Origin: an uncultured Tateyamaria sp.
GTDB taxonomy: Bacteria; Pseudomonadota; Alphaproteobacteria; Rhodobacterales; Rhodobacteraceae
Length of the DNA stretch: 64,000 bases
NCBI RefSeq assembly: GCF_947488715.1
Contig: NZ_CANLAG010000009.1
Coordinates: 1 to 64,000, forward strand
Reading direction: 5' to 3'
Made by a program: the position numbers and the translations under genes
Shown: in pieces, positions 44,400-53,522 of the stretch
Layout: the number at the start of each line of letters is the position of its first letter
Position numbering within the stretch: position 1 is the first letter of the stretch
Notes under the pieces: generated by a model
What the model was told of the DNA's origin: nothing
Seen by the model: the letters and a program-made list of their open reading frames with translations, nothing else
Databases searched by the model: none

Positions 44400-45767
44400 T
44401 CATCCGTTCAAAGGATTGAGAGAAGAGATTTCCCGCACCTTGGCCCGCACCGCCCAGTCAGGTCCGAATCCGTAGCGCGCCCACCCAAGGCTGTCCACCC
44501 TGACGGTGCGTGCCTCTGCGGTGCGACCCTGCAAATCCAGCGCCTCGGCGCGCAACAGCAAGAGCGTCGACAACAGGGCGGCATTCTCGTTCTGCGCGGC
44601 CTGATCAATGTGCGGGCTCAGGATCAAGAGCGCCTTGTCCCCGTCACCCCGTGTGATCGCATAGGCAGCCAGTTGGGTCGCCACATAGGCACGGTGCAGG
44701 TCAGCACCGCGTGTCGCGGCATAGTATTGGTCCGCGGCGCGGAAATGGGTCTGCGCGGCCTTGGGATCAGAGGACAACAGCAGACGGCCATTGGCATAGT
44801 GCGCAAAAGCGCGGCGGTGATCCTGCCAGCCCATCGCCTGTGCGATGTCCAGTGCACGTGCGGCGGCTGTGCGGCGCGCGGCATTCGTGGCACCAGGCCC
44901 AAGCGCGGTTTGCACGGCCTGGCTCCAGGCGCGGGGGGTGCGTGTGGCGTACTGCGCGGGCAATTGCTCGCCGCGTGGATTGATGCGGGCAAAGATGCCG
45001 GGCAGGCGTTTGGCCACTTGGCCGCGGGACATGCCCGACCGCAATTCGGGTGCGTAATAGGCGCGCAGCATCATCATGTCGAACCCGGTCAGCACGGTGT
45101 GCACGTTGTCGTCGTTGAACACACTGTCGGGCAGGCGGTACAGGTCATTGAGCGGGCCGATGGCTTGCGCCAGTTCTTCGTGCAGACAGTCGCGCACCTC
45201 TTGGGGGCTGGCGTCATTGGGCAGGAAGATCGCCAGTTGTTTGCGGGTACGCAGGTTGGTCCAGCTGGTGCGCGCGCTGCGGCGGTTGGCCTTGTATTCC
45301 GAGATGGTTGTGATGTTTGGCACCACAAAACAGGCGGCGTGGGGCAGGGCGCGGCGGATCTGCGCTCGGCTCACCGCCTCAATGGTGATGTTGGCGGAAC
45401 TGCTGGGCGATGCCTCATAGATGTCGATACCGGCCTCGGTCCGCAAGCGGTGCATCAGGCGGCGCAAGTCCGTGCCGAGGGATGCGGGCGGCGCACCGGT
45501 GACGCGCACCGAAATGGGGCCTTCGAACCGCGTGAACACAGGCAATTCGCGGCCCGATTCCAGCTGAAAGCTCAGCTCGATGAAGTCCAGCGCCAGGTCA
45601 TTGTTGGACCGGATCGGCAGCGCAGGGCGCGGCGCGCCAAAGGTTTTCATGGGCGGCAGGTCGCTCGATTGGGGCAGGGCGCGTGTGGGCGTGTCACCGG
45701 GCGTGACGGGCACACAGGCATTGAGCAACAGAACAAAGGGCAAAACAAAACGTCGCATCTGGCTCAT
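44400..45767 (-). CDS. DUF2927 lipoprotein
   Basis: The 455-residue protein has a lipobox LLLNAC and a DUF2927 domain (about 60-260) with DCLHEELAQAIGPLNDLYRLPDSVFND, a HEE pattern like metalloprotease-related folds. The C-half carries TPR-like helices (AAQTHFRAADQYYAATRGADLHRAYVATQLAAYA). Its start overlaps the stop of the GNAT gene. It lies inside the MoxR/VWA cluster and may be its envelope partner, which is inference. Confidence 0.8.
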   Translation of the reverse strand: MSQMRRFVLPFVLLLNACVPVTPGDTPTRALPQSSDLPPMKTFGAPRPALPIRSNNDLALDFIELSFQLESGRELPVFTRFEGPISVRVTGAPPASLGTDLRRLMHRLRTEAGIDIYEASPSSSANITIEAVSRAQIRRALPHAACFVVPNITTISEYKANRRSARTSWTNLRTRKQLAIFLPNDASPQEVRDCLHEELAQAIGPLNDLYRLPDSVFNDDNVHTVLTGFDMMMLRAYYAPELRSGMSRGQVAKRLPGIFARINPRGEQLPAQYATRTPRAWSQAVQTALGPGATNAARRTAAARALDIAQAMGWQDHRRAFAHYANGRLLLSSDPKAAQTHFRAADQYYAATRGADLHRAYVATQLAAYAITRGDGDKALLILSPHIDQAAQNENAALLSTLLLLRAEALDLQGRTAEARTVRVDSLGWARYGFGPDWAVRAKVREISSLNPLNG

Positions 45768-46219
45768 CCCCGTTCGTACTTGAGAAAGGGGGTCAGCGTC
45801 CCGATGCGGTCATAAAGCTTGCGGGCTTCGGTGTTGGTGTCCTGCGTCGACCAGTAGACGGACGGCGCACCAGCCGCATCAGCGGCGGCATAGACACCTT
45901 CGATCAGTTTGCGGCCAATGCCCTGACCGCGCACGGACGGATCGGCATAGAGGTCTTGCAGATAGCAGGTGTTCTCGATCTTCCACCCATGGCGGTGGAA
46001 CAGAAAATGGGTCAACCCCACTAGCTTGCCCCGCAATTCGGCGACAAGGCCGTTGTAGTCTTGGGGGTCATTGCCAATCAGGCGTGAAAAATAGGTGTCA
46101 AAAACGTCTTTGGGACGGGATGTGCCGTAAAATGCGAGATACGCCGCCCACAGATCATCCCATTGCGGACGATCCGACAAAGATAAAGGGCGCACAACAA
46201 GTGCGTCTGAACCGGTCAT
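45764..46219 (-). CDS. GNAT N-acetyltransferase
   Basis: The 151-residue protein from the ATG at 46219 shows the GNAT acetyl-CoA loop VRGQGIGRKLIEGVYAAADAAG and the WSTQDTNTEARKLYDRIG end typical of small-molecule or protein acetyltransferases. Its stop overlaps the DUF2927 start. The substrate is unknown. Confidence 0.88.
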   Translation of the reverse strand: MTGSDALVVRPLSLSDRPQWDDLWAAYLAFYGTSRPKDVFDTYFSRLIGNDPQDYNGLVAELRGKLVGLTHFLFHRHGWKIENTCYLQDLYADPSVRGQGIGRKLIEGVYAAADAAGAPSVYWSTQDTNTEARKLYDRIGTLTPFLKYERG

Positions 46220-46412
46220 TGATACTGCCTGCCTGCCTTTTAGCATATTGGATGCGGGCGTTTTCGCCTCTCATCACGGTCAAGGTATGGAGCATTGAAG
46301 GCAAAAGAAAGACATTTTATCCACAACGCCGCCCCAAGTCGGGGCGAGCGCCGTGAATGTGACCGAAAAGACTCGCCCAGATTGAGCGAAGGTGACGCAG
46401 GCCGCGTCTACG

Positions 46413-47252
46413 TCAGCGTTGGCTGCGCGCCATGAAGGCAAGACGCTCAAACAGGTGCACATCCTGTTCATTCTTGAGCAGCGCGCCATGCAGTTTGGGC
46501 AGGGCATTCGCCCCGCCAGATTTCAGGTCTTCGGCGCTCATGTCTTCGGCCAGCAGCAGTTTCAGCCAGTCGAGCACCTCAGAGGTCGAGGGCTTCTTCT
46601 TGAGGCCCTGCTGGTCGCGGATCTCAAAGAACTGGGTGAGGGCAGTTGTCAGGAGCGCCTCTTTGATGCCGGGATGGTGGACTTCGACGATCTGTTTCAT
46701 CGTCTCCATGTCCGGAAAGCGGATGTAGTGAAAGAAACAGCGGCGCAGGAAGGCGTCGGGCAATTCCTTTTCGTTGTTCGAGGTGATGATCACGACGGGC
46801 CGTTGGCGGGCCCGGATTGTGGCCCCGGTCTCGTAGACAAAGAACTCCATCTTATCGAGCTCTTGCAGCAAGTCGTTTGGAAATTCGATGTCGGCCTTGT
46901 CGATCTCGTCGATCAGGAGAACGACTTTCTCGTCGGCCTCGAACGCCTCCCAAAGCTTGCCTTTTTTGATGTAGTTCGCGACGTCGTGGACCTTGTCCTC
47001 GCCCAGCTGGCTGTCGCGCAGGCGCGACACGGCATCGTATTCATAAAGCCCCTGTTGCGCGCGGGTGGTGGATTTGATGTTCCATTCGATCAGGCGCAAA
47101 CCCAGGCTGCGGGCCACCTGTTTGGCCAGTTCCGTTTTGCCGGTGCCGGGCTCGCCTTTGACCAGCAGGGGTCTTTCAAGAGTGACGGCTGCGTTGACGG
47201 CGATGGTCAGGTCGTCGGTTGCGACATAGGCGTCTGTGCCTTGGAATTTCAT
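46413..47252 (-). CDS. MoxR-type AAA+ ATPase
   Basis: The 279-residue ATPase has Walker A GEPGTGKT (33-40), Walker B VVLLIDEIDKAD, sensor TSNNEKELPDAFLRRCFF and an arginine finger. It belongs to the MoxR group that works with VWA proteins to mature or remodel other proteins. It heads the leftward cluster with the GNAT, DUF2927, small membrane and VWA genes. AGGA lies upstream of the ATG. Confidence 0.92.
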   Translation of the reverse strand: MKFQGTDAYVATDDLTIAVNAAVTLERPLLVKGEPGTGKTELAKQVARSLGLRLIEWNIKSTTRAQQGLYEYDAVSRLRDSQLGEDKVHDVANYIKKGKLWEAFEADEKVVLLIDEIDKADIEFPNDLLQELDKMEFFVYETGATIRARQRPVVIITSNNEKELPDAFLRRCFFHYIRFPDMETMKQIVEVHHPGIKEALLTTALTQFFEIRDQQGLKKKPSTSEVLDWLKLLLAEDMSAEDLKSGGANALPKLHGALLKNEQDVHLFERLAFMARSQR

Positions 47253-47436
47253 GTGGGATCATCCTGTTGCGGAGCGTTATGCGTCAGGGATGTTTTAGCC
47301 AAACTGTGAGGGGAATGGGTAGTGACAATCCCCGGTGCCTCGGATAGACGCAGCGACAGGGAGCTGGTTGGGGCAGTACACTGAAGACCTTAGGGGACCT
47401 TTGATGGCCAACATCAGTCGAATTGAGGGGAAGCAA

Positions 47437-47859
47437 ATGAAACAGGAAGTGTTCTTGCCAGACGATTATCGTCCGGCCGAAGACGAGCCGTTCATGAACG
47501 ACCGGCAAGTCGAGTATTTTCGCCGCAAGCTGCTGAACTGGAAGTCCGAGTTGCTGGCGGGCAGCCGCGACACCATCGAGGGCCTGCAGGACGGGACGCG
47601 CAACATTCCGGACGTGGCCGACCGCGCCAGCGAAGAAACGGACCGCGCGCTGGAGCTGCGCACGCGGGACCGCCAGCGCAAACTGGTCGCCAAGATCGAC
47701 AGCGCCTTGCGCCGGATCGACGAGGGCGAATACGGCTATTGCTCGGTCACCGGGGAACCGATTTCGCTGAAGCGTCTGGATGCCCGTCCGATCGCCACCA
47801 TGAGCCTCGAGGCGCAAGAACGTCACGAGCGCCGCGAGAAGGTCCACCGCGACGACTGA
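47437..47859 (+). CDS. dksA: RNA polymerase-binding transcription factor DksA
   Basis: The 140-residue protein binds the RNA polymerase secondary channel with ppGpp. It has the coiled-coil tip region (ELLAGSRDTIEGLQD and DVADRASEETDR) and a C-terminal globular part YGYCSVTGEPISLKRLDARP in which only one cysteine is kept, so the usual four-Cys zinc finger is absent. That is the common alphaproteobacterial form. GAGGGG lies six bases before the ATG at 47437. A long palindromic terminator follows. Confidence 0.93.
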   Translation: MKQEVFLPDDYRPAEDEPFMNDRQVEYFRRKLLNWKSELLAGSRDTIEGLQDGTRNIPDVADRASEETDRALELRTRDRQRKLVAKIDSALRRIDEGEYGYCSVTGEPISLKRLDARPIATMSLEAQERHERREKVHRDD

Positions 47860-47978
47860 GGGGTTAACGCGGCGTACGGTGGCCGATTGCGCCTCGGAGC
47901 GTTAAAAACGTGCATTTTTAGGTATGAAAGTGTACGTTCCGCGGGACGCGAAACCCCTTCAAAAGAGTTGAATTTTGG

Positions 47979-48020
47979 AAACTGTGCAGTTTGACACCCA
48001 AACTGCGCAGTTTTTCTTTT
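47979..48020 (+). terminator. dksA terminator made of two palindromes
   Basis: AAACTGTGCAGTTT (47979-47992) and AAACTGCGCAGTTT (48000-48013) pair over 14 bp with one G-T wobble and a GACACCC loop, followed by TTCTTTT. Each arm is itself near-palindromic. This is a strong intrinsic terminator about 120 bp after the dksA stop. Confidence 0.85.
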
Positions 48021-48295
48021 CCGACGGGTTAACTTTCGCTTTACCCATGGGGCCGCGTTAACGTTTGCCGGGATGCGTTAACTCTTGGGTAAGACGCCGG
48101 GTTCTTGCCGGGGAGGGTGGCGTTACCCGCTCTAGGCCGTCCGTCGAGTGGCTACCTTATATGGCGTGCGGAACCAAAGAGACGCTGAGATGTCAGTGAG
48201 GGGCACTTTGGGTCATTGCGGCAGTTGTGGATGCAGCGAAAGTCGGCTTTGAGCCCTTACCTACCAAATGCTGCGCAATACTCGAATGTCTGCTT

Positions 48296-48331
48296 TTGGT
48301 TTGGCCAGTTTTCTTTTGCTGACCAAACCAA
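48296..48331 (-). terminator. Hairpin downstream of the creatinase gene
   Basis: TTGGTTTGG and CCAAACCAA pair perfectly, extended by CAG/CTG after one mismatch, with a T-rich ten-base loop. It lies 10 bp after the creatinase stop. There is no T tract on the minus strand, so its strength as a terminator is doubtful. Confidence 0.5.
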
Positions 48332-48340
48332 GCTTTGAAA

Positions 48341-49570
48341 TTAGGCAATCACGTTGTGTTGGGGGCCGTAAGGGAAACCCGTGATATTCCCGTTGCCGTC
48401 TTCGGTGATGATCAGGATATCATGCTCGCGATACCCACCAGCGCCGGGCTGACCTTCAGGGATTGTCAGCATCGGTTCCATGGAAATGACCATGCCTGGC
48501 TCCAGAACCGTGTCGATGTCTTCGCGCAGTTCCAACCCTGCCTCGCGGCCATAATAATGGCTCAGCACACCGAATGAATGACCGTAGCCAAAGGTGCGGT
48601 ATTGCAGCAGATCGTGCTCGTCAAAGAATTCGTTGACCCTGTGGGCCACCTCACCGCAGGACGCACCGGGCTTGAGCAGGCTCATGCCATATTCATGGGC
48701 TGCGACATTTGCCTCCCAGATTGCAAGGCTCGCGTCGTCGACCGTTTCGACAAAGAGCGTGCGCTCCAGCGCTGTGTAGTAGCCCGAAATCATCGGGAAG
48801 GTGTTGAGACTGAGGATATCACCGCGCTGCAACACCCGCCCCGTGACGGGGTTGTGTGCGCCATCGGTGTTTATGCCCGATTGGAACCAGACCCAGGTGT
48901 CGCGGTACTCGGCATCCGGAAAGCGCCGAGCGATCTCCAGCTCCATGGCATCGCGACCGGCCATGGCCACATCGATCTCGCGCACGCCAGCCTTGATCGC
49001 ATCGCGGATTGCGTAACCACCCACATCGGCCACTGCGGCCCCGACGCGGATCAATGCAAGCTCTGCCGGAGACTTGTGGAACCGCTGCGTCATTGTAGCC
49101 AGTGCAATGTCGACCGTTTTTGACGGGGCCAGGAAGTCATCCAGAAGCGCCTTCTGTGCGATGGAGATGTGGTCTCCTTCGAACCCGATCGCTTTGCCCG
49201 GTCCTGTGACCGACAGGATGGCGCGCCAGTAATTGTTCCGCTGCCAATCGGTGTAGGTGATGTTGTCGCCATAGCTTCGCCGCCAGGGTTGTGCCGCGTC
49301 GATCCCGGCGCTGAAGGTCACGGTCTCAGTCGCGGTCACAACCTGCGCATAGGGCCGCCCAAACGCGCAGTAAAGAAAACCGGAATAGTAGGCGACATTG
49401 TGCATCGAGGTCAGCACAACGGCATCAATGCCTTCGTCCGCCATAATGGCACGAAGCCCAGCCAGGCGCGCCTCGTATTCGGCATCAGCAAAGGGCAGGA
49501 CCTTTTCGCCCTGGTGGAAACGGTGAAAATCGGGGCGTGCGAGCCCGGCCATTTTGGATGTTCCGTCCAT
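48341..49570 (-). CDS. Creatinase (creatine amidinohydrolase)
   Basis: The 409-residue protein is very close in form to Pseudomonas creatinase, a pita-bread-fold (M24) enzyme that hydrolyses creatine to sarcosine and urea without metal. Long matching stretches include FQSGINTDGAHNPVT, NTFPMISGYYTALERTLF and YRTFGYGHSFGVLSHYYGRE with the catalytic histidine region, ending FPYGPQHNVIA. No sarcosine oxidase or transporter is adjacent, so a related guanidino substrate remains possible. A gap of about 330 bp separates it from the ornithine/arginine genes. Confidence 0.92.
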   Translation of the reverse strand: MDGTSKMAGLARPDFHRFHQGEKVLPFADAEYEARLAGLRAIMADEGIDAVVLTSMHNVAYYSGFLYCAFGRPYAQVVTATETVTFSAGIDAAQPWRRSYGDNITYTDWQRNNYWRAILSVTGPGKAIGFEGDHISIAQKALLDDFLAPSKTVDIALATMTQRFHKSPAELALIRVGAAVADVGGYAIRDAIKAGVREIDVAMAGRDAMELEIARRFPDAEYRDTWVWFQSGINTDGAHNPVTGRVLQRGDILSLNTFPMISGYYTALERTLFVETVDDASLAIWEANVAAHEYGMSLLKPGASCGEVAHRVNEFFDEHDLLQYRTFGYGHSFGVLSHYYGREAGLELREDIDTVLEPGMVISMEPMLTIPEGQPGAGGYREHDILIITEDGNGNITGFPYGPQHNVIA

Positions 49571-49898
49571 CGGTTCACTCCTGTTCAGGCCGTCTGGTCG
49601 GATCGGGAGTGCGCCTATTCGCTCAGGTCACCTTCCCTCACCGCAATAACGGCAAAGCAAGATCCCGGCGTTCAGGATGGGGGATTGAGATTTCCGACAT
49701 CGGATCGTCGGCGGCGACGCCATCGCCTATCTCCTCTTCGTCTATAGATCGCACAAGCAGACTGAATCAATAGCCGTGAAAGAAAGCGGACATTCCTTGC
49801 AAGACGCTTGGTGTCCGCTTCGTCCCGCAAAGCAGTCATTTGCGTTGGGTACCAGACTTGCGGTGCCGGCGCTGCGGGCGTTTGGGAGTGCCAGCGGG
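49571..49898. other. Gap of about 330 bp with one inverted repeat
   Basis: AAGCGGACA (49784-49792) and TGTCCGCTT (49812-49820) are perfect inverted copies with a 19-base spacer, about 80 bp after the ornithine cyclodeaminase stop (minus strand). It may be its transcription end. Nothing in the stretch looks coding. Confidence 0.5.
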
Positions 49899-50945
49899 CT
49901 ATCCCTTGGCGCGGGACAGCATGCCGAAAAGGTCGCGCGGGTCGTCCGGATCGGCCAACAGGTCGAGCGGGTGGAAAAACGCCGTGTTGCGCACCTGGTC
50001 GCGTACGAAACGCAGGGCGGAAAAGTCCTCGATAGCGAAGCCCACGCTGTCGAAGATGGTGATCTGGCGGTCTGAGGTGCGGCCCTGCGCCTGTCCGGCG
50101 AGCACTTGCCAGATTTCGGTGACGGGATGATCGTCGGGCAGTTGCTGGATGTCGCCTTCGATCCGGGTCTGGGGCGGGTATTCCACAAAGATGTCGCCAC
50201 GGGTCAGGATGCCGGGCGCGATCTCGGTCTTGCCGGGGCAGTCGCCGCCGATGGCGTTGATGTGCACGCCTGCGCCAACCATGTTGTCGGTCAGGATGGT
50301 GGCGTGGGCCTTGTCCGCCGTGCAGGTGGTGAGGATCTGCGCGCCTTCGATGGCATCCTCGGGTGAGGTGCAGGTGGTCACGGTGAGGCCCGTGCCTGCG
50401 AGGTTGTGGGCGCATTTGGCCGTCGCGCCTGCGTCGATGTCGTAGAGCCGGACATGGGTGACACCGGCAATGGCCATCATAGCGAGGCTTTGGAATTCGG
50501 ACTGTGCGCCGTTGCCGATCATGGCCATGGTGGTGGCGCCGCGTGGTGCGAGCGCCTTGGCGACCAGAGCGGATGTGGCCGCCGTGCGCAGTGCTGTGAG
50601 CAGGGTCATTTCCGTCAGCAGGACGGGGTAGCCGGTGTCCACGTCCGCCAGCAGGCCAAAGGCGGTCACGGTTTGCAGGCCTTCGGACGTGTTCTTGGGG
50701 TGGCCGTTCACATATTTGAAGCCATAGGTTTCGCCGTCGGATGTGGGCATCAGTTCGATCACACCTTCGGCGGAATGGCTGGCGACGCGCGGTGTTTTGT
50801 CGAACTGTTCCCAGCGGGCGAAGTCATCCGCGATATAGGTCGAGAGGCCGCGCAGCATGTCGGGCAGGCCGACGTGGTGGATCAGTTGCATCATGTGGTC
50901 GACGGAAACAAACGGAACGAGGGCTTTGTCGGAGGGCGTCAGCAT
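49899..50945 (-). CDS. Ornithine cyclodeaminase
   Basis: The 348-residue NAD-dependent enzyme converts ornithine to proline and ammonia. Family features are ELMPTSDGETYGFKYVNGHP, TALRTAATSALVAKALAPRG and the Rossmann-type AMIGNGAQSEFQ, with a later GDCPGKTE. It lies 11 bp after the arginase gene on the same strand, so arginine goes to ornithine and then to proline. Confidence 0.93.
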   Translation of the reverse strand: MLTPSDKALVPFVSVDHMMQLIHHVGLPDMLRGLSTYIADDFARWEQFDKTPRVASHSAEGVIELMPTSDGETYGFKYVNGHPKNTSEGLQTVTAFGLLADVDTGYPVLLTEMTLLTALRTAATSALVAKALAPRGATTMAMIGNGAQSEFQSLAMMAIAGVTHVRLYDIDAGATAKCAHNLAGTGLTVTTCTSPEDAIEGAQILTTCTADKAHATILTDNMVGAGVHINAIGGDCPGKTEIAPGILTRGDIFVEYPPQTRIEGDIQQLPDDHPVTEIWQVLAGQAQGRTSDRQITIFDSVGFAIEDFSALRFVRDQVRNTAFFHPLDLLADPDDPRDLFGMLSRAKG

Positions 50946-50956
50946 GGCGGGTCCTT

Positions 50957-51877
50957 TCAGTAGGCGCGGGTGGGGCGGTCAAAGACGCGGCGGCCAAAGG
51001 CAGAGGCGGTCAGGTCCACCATGGTTTGCGCCGTGCGTCCGCGTTCATCGAGGAAGGGGTTCAGCTCGACCAGGTCAAGCGAGGTGAGGCGGCCGCTGTC
51101 GCAGATCATCTCCATCACCAGGTGGGCCTCGCGCATGGTGGCACCGCCGGGCACGGTTGTGCCAACGGCGGGGGCCACGGCCGGGTCGAGAAAGTCCACA
51201 TCGAGCGACACGTGCAGCAGGCCATTCGCGGCGGTCACACGGTCGAGAAAGGCGGACAGCGGTTTGGCGATGCCATGTTCGTCGATGTGGCGCATGTCGA
51301 CATAGGTGATGTCCGTGTCTTCGAGGGCGGCGCGTTCGGCGCGGTCAACAGACCGCAGGCCCAGCATGGCGATCTGATTGTGTGGCACTGGGTGCGGCAC
51401 GTCCGGGAACCCGTCGAACCCGGCGCGGCCCGTGATGTAGCCAACCGGGGTGCCGTGCAGGTTGCCCGAGGCGGATGTGTCGGGCGTGTGGTAGTCGGTG
51501 TGGGCGTCCAGCCAGAGGACAAAGAGCGGGCGGCCACGCTCTGCCGCATGTGCGGCGATGCCGTGGACCGTGCCCAGTGACAGGGCGTGATCACCGCCCA
51601 TGAAGATGGGCAGGTCGGTGTCGCTGGCGGCATGTGCGGCGCGTGACAGTGCCTGCGTCCAGGCAATCGTTTCTTCACGCGCGTGCAGACGTTCGTGTGC
51701 CTGTGCGGTGAACGGGTCGGGGCCGATATTGCCCGTGTCGCGCACGGTGTGGCCCAGATCCTGCAATGCCTCCGACAGGCCAGCCGTGCGGTAGGCGTCG
51801 GGGCCCATCAGGCATCCGCGTCTGCGTTTGCCACAATCCAGCGGTACGCCGATCAGGGTAATGTTTTGACTTTGCAT
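50957..51877 (-). CDS. rocF: Arginase
   Basis: The 306-residue manganese enzyme hydrolyses arginine to ornithine and urea. All three metal motifs are present: GGDHALSLG, WLDAHTDYHT and SLDVDFLDP, with the C-terminal LDLVELNPFLDERGRT. It forms an operon with ornithine cyclodeaminase and diverges from an Lrp-type regulator 104 bp away. Confidence 0.95.
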   Translation of the reverse strand: MQSQNITLIGVPLDCGKRRRGCLMGPDAYRTAGLSEALQDLGHTVRDTGNIGPDPFTAQAHERLHAREETIAWTQALSRAAHAASDTDLPIFMGGDHALSLGTVHGIAAHAAERGRPLFVLWLDAHTDYHTPDTSASGNLHGTPVGYITGRAGFDGFPDVPHPVPHNQIAMLGLRSVDRAERAALEDTDITYVDMRHIDEHGIAKPLSAFLDRVTAANGLLHVSLDVDFLDPAVAPAVGTTVPGGATMREAHLVMEMICDSGRLTSLDLVELNPFLDERGRTAQTMVDLTASAFGRRVFDRPTRAY

Positions 51878-51981
51878 CTGGGCCTCCTGTGGTCTGCCTT
51901 GGATGTCTGCTCAAAGCGTTGCGTGGACAAGCGGACAATTTGTGCGTATCGGAACCGAAATAGACAAAACGGAGCCAAATT

Positions 51982-52407
51982 ATGGACGATACGGACAGTC
52001 GGTTGATTTCTGTGCTGCGCCATGACGCGCGGGCGTCGCTGTCGGATCTGTCACAGCGGCTTGGCCTGTCACGGACCACCGTGCGCGCGCGGCTGGAGAA
52101 ATTGCAGGCGCGGGGGGATGTGCTTGGCTATACTGTGGTGCTGCGCGAGGACACGTTGCGGGACCCTGTGCGCGGGTTGATGATGATCGGCATCGAGGGG
52201 CGCGGCACCGAGCGAATCATACGCCAGTTGCAGGGCATGACAGAGGTGCGGGCGGTACATTCCACCAACGGTCGTTGGGATGTGATTGTCGAGATCGGGA
52301 CCGACACGCTGGAGAGCTTTGACGCGGTTCTGTTTCGCATTCGCAGGCTGGACGGCGTGGTTGCAAGCGAGACGTCGTTGCTGTTGTCGACGCGCAAATC
52401 GGCCTAG
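51982..52407 (+). CDS. Lrp/AsnC-family transcriptional regulator
   Basis: The 141-residue protein has an N-terminal winged helix (LISVLRHDARASLSDLSQRLGLSRTTVRARLEKLQARG) and a C-terminal RAM/ACT-like ligand domain. It is transcribed away from arginase, a layout typical of arginine- or ornithine-responsive control of the catabolic genes. GGAG precedes the ATG. Its end overlaps the dsbB end by 4 bp. Confidence 0.93.
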   Translation: MDDTDSRLISVLRHDARASLSDLSQRLGLSRTTVRARLEKLQARGDVLGYTVVLREDTLRDPVRGLMMIGIEGRGTERIIRQLQGMTEVRAVHSTNGRWDVIVEIGTDTLESFDAVLFRIRRLDGVVASETSLLLSTRKSA

Positions 52408-52859
52408 CGGCGCAGCGCCTGCACCCAGAGAAGGGCGAGGCCAAGCGAGAGGACCATGTTCCATCCCGCCATGCTTAGCCCGGCAAATTCCCATGCGATG
52501 TCGTCGCAGCGGACCAGGGGGGCCGTCATGATCTGGTCAAAGAGCGCGTCTGCGTCGAGGCTGCCCACGGGGCCGGAGGTGCAGGTGCTGGGCCCTTCCC
52601 ACCAGCCTTGTTCCACGCCCACGTGATAGCCGCCGACACCGGCGGTCGCCAGTGCGGCCAGCGCGCCCAGTGCCAAAAGTGCGGGCGCAGGGACAAAGAG
52701 GGCCAGCGCGCCGATCGCGATGGCGATCACGTGGGGGTATCGCTGCCAGATGCACATTTTGCACGGCGCAAGGCCGCCCAGGTGTTGAAAGGCAAACGCC
52801 CCAAGGAGCAGGGCCAGCGAACCGCCCGCGGCGGCAAGGGTATAGTGTGATCTCGTCAT
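52404..52859 (-). CDS. dsbB: Disulfide bond formation protein DsbB
   Basis: The 151-residue inner-membrane protein has four helices, the first cysteine pair in APCKMCIWQRYPH and a second pair in the periplasmic loop (PSTCTSG and PLVRCDD). It reoxidises DsbA and passes electrons to quinone. Its start overlaps the end of the YqaA-like gene by 4 bp. A DsbA-like protein is encoded at 8.2 kb. Confidence 0.92.
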   Translation of the reverse strand: MTRSHYTLAAAGGSLALLLGAFAFQHLGGLAPCKMCIWQRYPHVIAIAIGALALFVPAPALLALGALAALATAGVGGYHVGVEQGWWEGPSTCTSGPVGSLDADALFDQIMTAPLVRCDDIAWEFAGLSMAGWNMVLSLGLALLWVQALRR

Positions 52860-53434
52860 AGCGCGCCCACGGCCAGAAAACCGCCCACGAGGAGCAGGAT
52901 GAACAGAATGAACATCAATCCCAGGCGGCGTTCAATAAAGTCGCGGATGGGTGCGCCGAAATACCACAACAGGCCCGCGACGACAAAGAAGCGCAAGCCG
53001 CGTGCGATGATGGAGGTGACGATAAAGGTGGCCAGCGACATGCCGGTCCAGCCGGACATGATGGTGATGACCTTGTAGGGAAAGGGCGTGATCCCCGCGG
53101 TCAGCACGGCCCAGAACCCCAGATCGTTAAAGCGGATGTTAAATTCGGCCATCGCGTCAGCCTTGCCCAATGCGGCGAGTATGGGTTGGCCCAGCGTGTC
53201 AAAGGCCAGCGCGCCAATGGCGTAGCCCAGGAGGCCGCCGAGCACGGACGCAACCAGCGCGGTGCCGGCAATCAGCCATGCGCGGTGCGGTGCGGCAAGG
53301 ATCATGGGGATCATCAGCACATCCGGCGGGATCGGAAAGACCGAGCTTTCCACAAAGGCGACGATGGCCAGGATCCACAGAGCGCGGGGGTGGTCGGCCC
53401 AGGCCATGGTCCAACTGTAAAGACGATGTAACAT
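52856..53434 (-). CDS. YqaA/DedA-type (VTT domain) membrane protein
   Basis: From the ATG at 53434 the protein has 192 residues and about five helices. Motifs FVESSVFPIPPDVLMIPMILAAP and ITPFPYKVITIMSGWTGMSL are those of the YqaA branch of the DedA/SNARE-associated superfamily, linked to lipid carrier recycling. The gene precedes dsbB with an overlap. Confidence 0.88.
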   Translation of the reverse strand: MLHRLYSWTMAWADHPRALWILAIVAFVESSVFPIPPDVLMIPMILAAPHRAWLIAGTALVASVLGGLLGYAIGALAFDTLGQPILAALGKADAMAEFNIRFNDLGFWAVLTAGITPFPYKVITIMSGWTGMSLATFIVTSIIARGLRFFVVAGLLWYFGAPIRDFIERRLGLMFILFILLLVGGFLAVGAL

Positions 53435-53522
53435 GAGCGGGGCCAGACCACGCAGACCGTCACAGGTCAAGTCGGATTGCGCTTGCCCCTGCCGTGCCAG
53501 TTCGCTAATCGGGGGTTCTGAG

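Larger units (their letters stand above)
47860..48340. other. Gene-free 480 bp between dksA and the creatinase gene
   Basis: Apart from the terminator, this stretch has four GTTAAC sites (47863, 48028, 48057, 48077), the last two exactly 20 bp apart, and one near CtrA-like TTAA-N7-TTTA element at 48029. I see no open reading frame with coding character. Confidence 0.6.

Noticed and set aside
47437-47859. Missing zinc-finger cysteines in DksA as a sign of a broken gene
   Set aside because: A single-cysteine C-terminal region is the normal form of DksA in alphaproteobacteria, and the rest of the protein is intact.
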